Shown piece after piece: positions 1-5,947 of a DNA stretch of 5,947 nucleotides. Source of the DNA: Candidatus Nanopelagicaceae bacterium (GTDB lineage: Bacteria; Actinomycetota; Actinomycetes; Nanopelagicales; Nanopelagicaceae); NCBI GenBank assembly GCA_023260175.1, contig JALQWD010000004.1:1-5947 (forward strand), given 5' to 3'. A model generated the notes under the pieces. That model did not search any database. It worked only from the letters and a program-made list of their open reading frames with translations, and was not told the DNA's origin. Position numbers and translations under genes: made by a program. The stretch's first letter is position 1. Each line of letters starts with the position of its first letter.

Positions 1-544
1 ATACCTTCACTTCCGCTGCAACAAGTGTTCCGGCTGCATGAGGAAGTAACTTGGGAAGATCAAAGACTGAGGCATGCTTACGGTGTACTGCGCCAAATCC
101 ATCGCCTACATAAACATCAGCAAGTTCTGCTAATTGCTTAGCAAACTCTGCGCGCTCAGCTTCATCCTTTGAAGTTTCCGCAGCTGCATATCGAATGTTT
201 TCAAGTAGCAGTACTTCCCCGGCGGCCAATGACTTTGCCTTTGCAGTCACGTCTGCATTTACAACGGTTGCTGCTGATTCGAATTTAACTTCTTTACCAA
301 GCAACTCGCCTAAACGTTTTGCAATTGGAGCAAGTGAGAGCTCTGGCTTTGCTTCGCCCTTTGGTCGACCCAAGTGAGCTGCAATTACAAGTGAAGCACC
401 GCTATCTAGAAGCGCTTTAATTGTCGGAAGTGATGCACGGATACGACCATCATCAGTAATAACGCCTTCCTTCAGAGGGACATTTAAGTCGCAGCGAAGG
501 AAGACGCGCTTACCGCTGACAGCGAGATTTGATAACGCTGTCAT
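1..544 (-). CDS. pgk: Phosphoglycerate kinase, N-terminal part (3' end beyond the window)
   Basis: Phosphoglycerate kinase transfers the acyl phosphate of 1,3-bisphosphoglycerate to ADP, giving ATP and 3-phosphoglycerate in cytosolic glycolysis. Only the first 181 codons are present, out of about 400 in a full enzyme, so this is most of the 3-phosphoglycerate-binding N-lobe; the nucleotide-binding C-lobe lies outside. Visible family motifs are RCDLNVP at residues 17-23 (Asp19 and Asn21 are substrate contacts), [12 protein letters not shown] at 31-42, AHLGRPKG at 56-63 (His57, Arg60), LLLENIR at 112-118 (Arg118), and a [13 protein letters not shown] block at 147-159 (Arg155). The ATG at 544 is the only sensible start, because the gap stop codon lies in the same frame two codons upstream. 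No convincing Shine-Dalgarno precedes it, so translation is probably coupled to gap. The frame is open to the window edge with no defect. A tpiA gene often follows in related genomes but cannot be seen here. Confidence 0.97.
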   Translation of the reverse strand, partial: MTALSNLAVSGKRVFLRCDLNVPLKEGVITDDGRIRASLPTIKALLDSGASLVIAAHLGRPKGEAKPELSLAPIAKRLGELLGKEVKFESAATVVNADVTAKAKSLAAGEVLLLENIRYAAAETSKDEAERAEFAKQLAELADVYVGDGFGAVHRKHASVFDLPKLLPHAAGTLVAAEVKV

Positions 545-550
545 TAGAAA

Positions 551-1561
<1,011 letters not shown>

Positions 1562-1570
1562 TTAAAATTA

Positions 1571-1576
1571 CCTCTC
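1571..1576 (-). promoter_or_regulatory. Ribosome binding site of gap
   Basis: GAGAGG on the minus strand, followed by a 9-nt A/T-rich spacer to the ATG at 1561. This is the clearest Shine-Dalgarno sequence in the window and fits high expression of a glycolytic enzyme. Confidence 0.75.
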
Positions 1577-1581
1577 ACATG

Positions 1582-1628
1582 AAAAAACCCAGCGGATGGG
1601 TGGATTTACATATATCCACAACGCTGGG
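1582..1628 (-). terminator. Stem-loop with U6 tract between whiA and gap (intrinsic terminator or leader hairpin)
   Basis: On the minus strand, CCCAGCG (complement of 1622-1628) pairs over 7 bp with CGCTGGG (complement of 1588-1594). An inner 6-bp helix pairs 1614-1619 with 1600-1605 around an 8-nt loop. The helices are separated by an asymmetric 2 x 5 nt internal loop. Six consecutive U (1582-1587) follow immediately. This has the form of a Rho-independent terminator for transcripts coming from whiA. Its 3' end is only about 20 nt from the gap start codon, so it also lies inside the leader of any transcript started at the candidate promoter just upstream. No U-tract follows it on the plus strand, so it is directional. 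Termination is inferred from shape only. Confidence 0.7.
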
Positions 1629-1638
1629 GTACTCTCCT

Positions 1639-1667
1639 AGCCTATCGCAGGCGCGGTGATTATTTAA
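1639..1667 (-). promoter_or_regulatory. Candidate sigma-70-type promoter for gap-pgk
   Basis: The minus strand reads TTAAAT (1662-1667), a 17-nt spacer, then TAGGCT (1639-1644). TAGGCT fits the actinobacterial -10 consensus TANNNT, and the spacing is ideal. The -35 box is a weak match to TTGACA. The start site would be near 1632, giving a leader of about 71 nt whose first bases enter the stem-loop. It lies just after the whiA stop, in the only intergenic gap long enough for a promoter. Assigned by pattern and position only. Confidence 0.45.
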
Positions 1668-1670
1668 GTG

Positions 1671-2648
1671 TTAATTGAGCAAGTCTGGACTTAAACCAGC
1701 CTCAGTATCTGGAATTCCAAGCTCTGAAGCGCGCTTATCTGCCATGGCCAATAGGCGGCGGATGCGACCGGCGATTGCATCCTTAGTCATTGGCGGAGTT
1801 GCAAGTGAGCCCAATTCTTCGAGCGATGCCTGGCCATGATTGATTCGTAATTCGCCAGCTTCTTTTAAGTGATCAGGAATTGTTTCACCCAAAATTTCCA
1901 TTGCGCGTTGAACACGAGCAGATGCTGCAACTGCTGCGCGCGCACTACGTCGAAGATTTGCATCATCAAAATTTGCTAAGCGATTTGCAGTAGCGCGAAC
2001 TTCACGTCGCATACGACGTTCTTCCCATGCCATTACTGATTCGTGTGCACCGAAACGTGTAAGTAGCGCACCGATTGCATCACCATCGCGAATTACTACA
2101 CGATCTACGCCGCGAACTTCGCGAGCTTTTGCAGAGATACCAAGTCGACGAGCTGCACCAACTAGTGCAAGCGCTGCTTCTGGACCCGGACAGGTAATTT
2201 CTAAAGACGATGAACGCCCAGGTTCAGTTAGTGAACCATGTGCAATAAATGCACCACGCCATGCAGATTCTGCATCGCAAATTGGGCCATTAACAACCTG
2301 CGGTGGCAAGCCGCGAATAGGTCGATTATGTGAATCAACTAAACCTGTCTGACGCGCTAATGCTTCGCCATCTGCAATCACGCGGATTACATAGCGTGAT
2401 CCCTTTCGAATTCCTGATGAAGAGATGACTGCTAAATCTGATTCATGTCCGTATAGATCGGCGATGTCTTTACGAAGACGTCGAGCGCTCTGCGCTGCAT
2501 CTAATTCAACTTCTACGACGATTTTGCCTGCTGCAATATGTAATCCACCTGCGAAGCGAACTAGCGCAGAGACCTCTGCTTTGCGGCAGCAAGGTTTAGT
2601 AACTGGGAGACGAGTTAATTCGTCTTTTAAACTTGAGGTCATCGCCAT
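1671..2648 (-). CDS. whiA: WhiA, LAGLIDADG/HTH-type DNA-binding regulator
   Basis: WhiA is a transcription factor that controls sporulation septation with WhiB in Streptomyces and is linked to cell division and chromosome segregation in non-sporulating Gram-positives. The 325 residues match the usual length. The N-terminal signature [17 protein letters not shown] (residues 12-28) opens a domain derived from LAGLIDADG homing endonucleases. [14 protein letters not shown] (131-144) is the degenerate LAGLIDADG helix; the family is known to have lost nuclease activity. A basic stretch at 211-235 ([19 protein letters not shown] and onward) leads to the C-terminal helix-turn-helix at about 272-308 (QASLEELG, then [14 protein letters not shown]). 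Similarity to the Streptomyces protein is very high as I recall it. The start at 2648 keeps the family-typical MAMT opening; a second ATG lies two codons in. It begins 8 bp after yvcK with only a distant AGGG, so translational coupling is likely. A hairpin follows its stop. Confidence 0.97.
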   Translation of the reverse strand: MAMTSSLKDELTRLPVTKPCCRKAEVSALVRFAGGLHIAAGKIVVEVELDAAQSARRLRKDIADLYGHESDLAVISSSGIRKGSRYVIRVIADGEALARQTGLVDSHNRPIRGLPPQVVNGPICDAESAWRGAFIAHGSLTEPGRSSSLEITCPGPEAALALVGAARRLGISAKAREVRGVDRVVIRDGDAIGALLTRFGAHESVMAWEERRMRREVRATANRLANFDDANLRRSARAAVAASARVQRAMEILGETIPDHLKEAGELRINHGQASLEELGSLATPPMTKDAIAGRIRRLLAMADKRASELGIPDTEAGLSPDLLN

Positions 2649-2656
2649 AACGTGCG

Positions 2657-3622
2657 TTATTCAACCCTATTAGCGTCGAAAATGTGTCTGAAAGTAGAAT
2701 TTAATTTTGAAATATCGTGGTGAATTGCTCCTGGAGCGCGTCTAACATCACCAAGAATCAATTTTCCGCCGAAACCTTCAACCACTGCTTCAAGGTTTTT
2801 ATGGTCACGAACCCCTGAATGGTCAGCGACAACATAATCAAAGCGGAGTGATGGAGCGTATTGGTTAAGAAGCTGTAGATGTTCTTCTGGCGTATACCCC
2901 GCAAACTCATCACCGGCGATCGATGGATGCGCATCTAAATTAAGCAAAATAATTTTCTTAGCGCTACTTGCACATAAAGAATCGCGTTGTGCTGGCACCA
3001 TCAAATGTGGCAATACTGAAGTGAGCCATGAACCTGGCCCCATGGTTATGAAATCCGCTTCTTCAATTGCGCGAATTGCTTCAGGTCTTGCGGGAGGATT
3101 TTCCGGAATTATTCTGATTGATTCTAAGCGTCCTTTAGCAGTCGCAACCTCTTTTTGTCCGCGAACCACAATTCTTCCAACACTTGTTTGAAAAGTTCCT
3201 TCGATATCAAGAGGTTGCGCAGCCATTGGTAATACGCGACCAACTACACGAAGCAATGAACCAACGCGATCTAAACCAGCGACAAAATCTCCATCGCGAT
3301 CCCAAAGCGCAGTTAATAAGAGATTGCCGACTGTGTGTTTATTTAGGTGGCCTTCACTAGTGAAGCGATACTGCAGAATCTCTGCCCAACTTCTGCCCCA
3401 TTCGTCATCTGAACAGAGCGCAGTTAGCGCCATTCTTAAATCACCTGGTGGCAAAATTTCAAACTCTTCGCGAAGTCTGCCGCTTGAACCACCATTATCT
3501 GCAACCGTAACAATCGCAGTGATTTGATGAGTGAGTTGCCTAAGGGCGCTTAGCGTTGCTGCTAAACCATGTCCGCCACCTAGAGCTACAACTTTAGGAG
3601 TTGAGAAATCTATCTGGCTCAT
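2657..3622 (-). CDS. yvcK: YvcK/CofD-like UDP-sugar-binding protein (gluconeogenesis factor family)
   Basis: YvcK proteins share the CofD fold. In Bacillus, Listeria and Mycobacterium (CuvA) they bind UDP-activated sugars such as UDP-GlcNAc and are needed for normal cell wall and shape on gluconeogenic carbon sources; no enzymatic reaction is established. The 321-residue length is typical. Motifs seen are [12 protein letters not shown] (residues 11-22), [14 protein letters not shown] (38-51), PPGDLRMAL (58-66), [11 protein letters not shown] (96-106), [13 protein letters not shown] (195-207) and, near the end, YVVADHS (263-269). At residue 43 there is Asn where I expect Asp in most YvcK (DDGGSSG); Asn also occurs in the related YbhK, so this is probably tolerated. 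The ATG start overlaps the rapZ stop as ATGA at 3619-3622, indicating translational coupling. whiA follows after 8 bp, giving the conserved rapZ-yvcK-whiA trio. The biochemical role in this lineage is inferred from family members. Confidence 0.95.
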   Translation of the reverse strand: MSQIDFSTPKVVALGGGHGLAATLSALRQLTHQITAIVTVADNGGSSGRLREEFEILPPGDLRMALTALCSDDEWGRSWAEILQYRFTSEGHLNKHTVGNLLLTALWDRDGDFVAGLDRVGSLLRVVGRVLPMAAQPLDIEGTFQTSVGRIVVRGQKEVATAKGRLESIRIIPENPPARPEAIRAIEEADFITMGPGSWLTSVLPHLMVPAQRDSLCASSAKKIILLNLDAHPSIAGDEFAGYTPEEHLQLLNQYAPSLRFDYVVADHSGVRDHKNLEAVVEGFGGKLILGDVRRAPGAIHHDISKLNSTFRHIFDANRVE

Positions 3623-4476
3623 TCGCGTCCGACATCTCGATGCACGGCATGCGCTTCAATTTCAAAATCATTGCTCTTACCAGAAAGTTGCTTTGCTAAT
3701 TCTTCAGCGATTGCAACGCTTCGATGTTTACCGCCCGTGCAACCCACAGACAAAGTTATGTACTTCTTTCCTTCACGGAGATATCCAGCGCTCATCTTCT
3801 TTAAAAGTCTTGCGTAGCTATCGATGGTCTCTGTTACGCCATCTTGCGCAAGGACGTAGGAACTAACTTCTTCGCTCTGGCCATTCTTCGGTCGAAGTTC
3901 TGGCACCCAATGAGGATTTGGAATGAATCTGCAATCTAGAACTAAATCAGAATCAACCGGAATTCCGTATTTATACCCGAAACTTAAAACATTAATTCGA
4001 ACTCCAGCTGCACCATCACTCTTGAAGAATTCATTTATACGCTTTTCAAGCTGATGAACATTTAGATTGCTGGTATCAATTACTTGATCTGCATCTGCTC
4101 TAAATTCTTCAAGTCGGACACGCTCCTTTACGATTCCATCAACAATTCGACCAGATGCTTGCAGCGGATGTGGTCGACGAGTTGACTCGAAACGTTGCAC
4201 TAGGGCTTGATCGGAAGCATCCAAAAAGAGCATCCGATAGTTTACGCCTGCGCCTCGTAGTTCCTTAATCGCGCTACTTAAATCATCAAAATATTTACCA
4301 GTTCGCACATCAACAACTACTGCAATACGCGGTGAATCTGATGCTTGAACGAGACCAAGGAGCAAAGATGGAGGCAAATTATCAACTACATACCAACCGG
4401 AATCCTCAAGCGCATGCGCAACCGTTGATCGCCCAGCCCCGGACATACCTGTTAGAAGAAGTAATTCGTTGCTCAT
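3619..4476 (-). CDS. rapZ: RapZ family P-loop protein (YvcJ-like)
   Basis: RapZ binds RNA and glucosamine-6-phosphate in E. coli, where it steers decay of the GlmZ small RNA. The Bacillus homologue YvcJ is a nucleotide-binding P-loop protein. The role in Actinobacteria is not settled. Numbered from the ATG, the product has 285 residues. The P-loop GMSGAGRST at 10-18 has Arg where classical Walker A has Lys; I recall the same in other actinobacterial homologues. WYVVDNLPPSLL at 28-39 and a Walker B-like VVVDVRTG at 53-60 follow. The C-terminal domain, the RNA and ligand region in E. coli, shows SFGYKYGIP (165-173), DCRFIPNPHW (181-190) and GCTGGKHRSV (245-254). A TTG at 4491 could add five residues, but the ATG at 4476 has GGAAG (4485-4489) at an 8-nt spacing and is preferred. 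The stop overlaps yvcK by 4 nt; uvrC ends 21 bp upstream. Confidence 0.95.
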   Translation of the reverse strand: MSNELLLLTGMSGAGRSTVAHALEDSGWYVVDNLPPSLLLGLVQASDSPRIAVVVDVRTGKYFDDLSSAIKELRGAGVNYRMLFLDASDQALVQRFESTRRPHPLQASGRIVDGIVKERVRLEEFRADADQVIDTSNLNVHQLEKRINEFFKSDGAAGVRINVLSFGYKYGIPVDSDLVLDCRFIPNPHWVPELRPKNGQSEEVSSYVLAQDGVTETIDSYARLLKKMSAGYLREGKKYITLSVGCTGGKHRSVAIAEELAKQLSGKSNDFEIEAHAVHRDVGRE

Positions 4477-4484
4477 GCCGATAT

Positions 4485-4489
4485 CTTCC
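4485..4489 (-). promoter_or_regulatory. Ribosome binding site that decides the rapZ start
   Basis: GGAAG on the minus strand, 8 nt before the ATG at 4476. It supports this ATG over the in-frame TTG at 4489-4491, which overlaps the site and has only a weak AGG ahead of it. Confidence 0.55.
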
Positions 4490-4497
4490 AATACCTG

Positions 4498-5946
4498 TCA
4501 AGCATCATGAATCTCGCCTGTTTCCATATCTATCGCGGTGCTAGCTGCGCCTAAATGCGCACTAATCGATTTTGCTAATCTTTCGCCGATTCCTGGAGTC
4601 TGCGCTATATCTTCAGGCGTTGCCTTCTTAATCGCTGAGACCGAACCGTAGCGATCCAATAGCGCAGCTCTTCTAGTCGGGCCAAGATCATCAATCTCAT
4701 CAAGCAGGGATTCCAACATAATTTTGGAGCGACGTGAACGATGGAAAGTAATCGCAAATCGATGTGCTTCGTCGCGAATTCGTTGAAGCAAATACAAACC
4801 TTCACTATTTCTCGGCAAGATAATTGGGTCAGGGTTGCCAGGGAGCCAAATCTCTTCAAGTCTCTTAGCTAAACCAACCACAGCGATGTCGGTAATTCCT
4901 AATTCGAGAAGCGCGCGCTCCGCTGCGGCAACTTGTGGCGCACCACCATCTACCACAATCAAATTAGGCGCATAGGCAAACTTTCCGACAATTTCACCAA
5001 TCTCTACATTTTGATCCGAAATCCAACGCTTCATTCGTCGTGTAATTACTTGGTGCATTGCGCGGGTGTCATCTTTTGCTGTTTCGGTTTCAATGATGAA
5101 GCGACGATAATCGCTTTTCTTGATTTGGCCATCTTCGAAGACCACCATAGAGGCAACTACTGTCGTGCCTGAAGTATTTGAAATATCAAAACACTCAATA
5201 CGAAGTGGCGCGCTATCTAGAGCAAGAGCTTCTTGTATTTGAGTAAGGGCTTTGCCACTCACTGCAGCATCGTTCGCGCGCTTGGATAAATATTGAATCA
5301 GTGAGTAGCGAGCATTTCGCTCAACAGTTTGGGAAAGCTCTAACTTTTCGCCTCTCTGCGGGTTTCGAATCTCAACTTTTGCACCACGAAGATCCGCCAA
5401 GTATTTTGCTAAGTTCTCATCAACATCGCGATTGATAATTAGCTCTGCAGGTAGCTCCTCTTCAGCATAAATCGAAACTAGGAATGGGGTTAGCTCATCT
5501 TCCCCTTCAAGGATCTCATTCTGATTCAAAATCCAGCTACGAGAACCTCTAATTGAGCCTGCTCTGATTTTGAAGATTGAAGCAGCGGTATGCAGGCCTT
5601 CCGTATACAAAGAGATTACATCAGCGTTTATCGTTTCAGAGAGCGCAGCATCATTCGCTTCGATTGATGTGTTCAGCGCATTTACCTGATCACGAAGTCT
5701 TGCGGCCCTTTCGAACTCTTCGTTAGCGGCGGCCTCCGCCATCTCTTTCTCTAAAATTGAAATTAGATCTGTATTGCCGCTGCTCAAGAATTTATCTAGC
5801 TTTTCAGCAAGCCCTTTATGCTCCTCTTCGCTTACCCAGCCAACACAAGGAGCAGCGCATTTACCGATATCGCCATAGACGACGCCGATGGCGCCCAGGG
5901 TAAGCGCACCGAGTGATGATTTGGATGCAGACACTGGAAAAGCGGG
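4498..5946 (-). CDS. uvrC: UvrC, excinuclease ABC subunit C (5'-truncated; abnormal N-terminal sequence)
   Basis: UvrC makes both incisions flanking a DNA lesion after loading by UvrAB. Genuine UvrC sequence runs from the stop at 4498 to about 5874. Numbered from the GTG at 5934, GDIGKCAAPCVG (residues 21-32) is the conserved Cys cluster. A UVR domain that contacts UvrB lies at about 57-91. The RNase H-like 5'-incision domain has IECFDIS (Asp250), KDDTRAM (288-289 region), VVDGG (Asp329) and RDEAHRFA (His391), so its catalytic set appears intact. Tandem helix-hairpin-helix motifs occupy about 408-461 (LGPTRRAALLDRYGS and TPGIGERLAKSISAHL). The GIY-YIG domain for 3' incision, roughly the first 180 residues of a 600-650-residue protein, is absent. 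The frame continues to the edge, but upstream of GDIG it no longer resembles UvrC (see separate entry), so the GTG at 5934 is not a believable uvrC start. rapZ follows closely, in the usual actinobacterial order. Confidence 0.93.
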   Translation of the reverse strand, partial: PAFPVSASKSSLGALTLGAIGVVYGDIGKCAAPCVGWVSEEEHKGLAEKLDKFLSSGNTDLISILEKEMAEAAANEEFERAARLRDQVNALNTSIEANDAALSETINADVISLYTEGLHTAASIFKIRAGSIRGSRSWILNQNEILEGEDELTPFLVSIYAEEELPAELIINRDVDENLAKYLADLRGAKVEIRNPQRGEKLELSQTVERNARYSLIQYLSKRANDAAVSGKALTQIQEALALDSAPLRIECFDISNTSGTTVVASMVVFEDGQIKKSDYRRFIIETETAKDDTRAMHQVITRRMKRWISDQNVEIGEIVGKFAYAPNLIVVDGGAPQVAAAERALLELGITDIAVVGLAKRLEEIWLPGNPDPIILPRNSEGLYLLQRIRDEAHRFAITFHRSRRSKIMLESLLDEIDDLGPTRRAALLDRYGSVSAIKKATPEDIAQTPGIGERLAKSISAHLGAASTAIDMETGEIHDA

Positions 5947-5947
5947 C
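5863..5947 (-). other. Kup-like N-terminal fragment joined in frame to uvrC; probable chimeric junction
   Basis: The translated frame reads SASKSSLGALTLGAIGVVYG and then GDIG. From memory, Kup potassium transporters begin with a closely similar first membrane helix (for example LAAIGVVYGDIG followed by TSPLY in E. coli Kup), while UvrC should have something like RPCLLG before GDIGKC. The two identities meet at the shared GDIG codons (5863-5874). By hand count 5875-5947 is 43/73 GC (59%), with many C-ending codons, against about 46% in the next 120 bases. This suggests that DNA from a kup gene, perhaps from a different and more GC-rich organism, has been joined to uvrC at short homology. The GTG at 5934 could be the kup start, but no Shine-Dalgarno is visible ahead of it. 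Confidence 0.7.

Noticed and set aside
2684..2688. GACAC on the minus strand about 40 bp upstream of whiA, matching the core motif reported for Streptomyces WhiA binding
   Set aside because: A 5-base motif is expected about a dozen times by chance in a window this size, and it lies inside the yvcK coding sequence with no promoter nearby.
3324..3866. Two plus-strand open frames of 67 and 111 codons opposite yvcK and rapZ
   Set aside because: Both are antisense to well-conserved coding regions, the second running across the rapZ-yvcK junction. No ribosome binding site or family resemblance was seen.
4605..4859. An 84-codon minus-strand open frame inside uvrC
   Set aside because: It overlaps conserved UvrC RNase H and HhH sequence in another frame and shows no recognisable family features.
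5932..5934. GTG at 5934 as a true start of a shortened UvrC
   Set aside because: Sequence just downstream resembles Kup rather than UvrC, no Shine-Dalgarno is visible, and the GIY-YIG domain would be missing. A window or assembly edge explains it better.

Overview
No previously undescribed system is visible here. The window is a compact, ordinary chromosomal block from an actinobacterium, with all genes on the minus strand. Read in transcription order (high to low coordinates) it carries the 3' part of uvrC, then rapZ, yvcK, whiA, gap and the 5' part of pgk. This is the textbook actinobacterial order, and WhiA in particular matches the Streptomyces type closely as I remember it. Base composition is unusually low for Actinobacteria (roughly mid-40s % GC by eye), which fits a streamlined freshwater lineage such as the acI/Nanopelagicales group. 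That placement is an inference from GC and gene order, not something proven here.

Layout: positions 1-544 hold the first 181 codons of pgk, cut by the window edge. 551-1561 is gap, with its stop two codons upstream of the pgk start and in the same frame. 1562-1670 is the only real intergenic space. On the minus strand it holds a candidate promoter (TAGGCT -10 box), then a stem-loop followed by six U, then the gap ribosome binding site. 1671-2648 is whiA, 2657-3622 is yvcK and 3619-4476 (or 4491) is rapZ. From 4498 onward is uvrC, lacking its N-terminal nuclease domain. Spacings in the upper cluster are 8 bp or less, or a 4-bp ATGA overlap, except uvrC-rapZ, which is 6 or 21 bp depending on the rapZ start.

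The genes form two functional groups. UvrC is the dual-incision nuclease of nucleotide excision repair. RapZ (P-loop protein), YvcK (UDP-sugar-binding CofD-like protein) and WhiA (LAGLIDADG-derived DNA-binding protein) form the conserved trio tied to cell-envelope precursor metabolism and cell division/development. Gap and Pgk catalyse consecutive steps of lower glycolysis and appear to form their own transcription unit behind the hairpin.

The most notable observation is at the right edge. Beyond about position 5874 the uvrC reading frame stops resembling UvrC and instead reads like the N-terminus of a Kup potassium transporter. The two parts are joined exactly at a shared Gly-Asp-Ile-Gly stretch. 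The terminal 73 bases are about 59% GC against about 46% in the adjoining 120 bases. This looks more like a chimeric assembly end than a real gene fusion.
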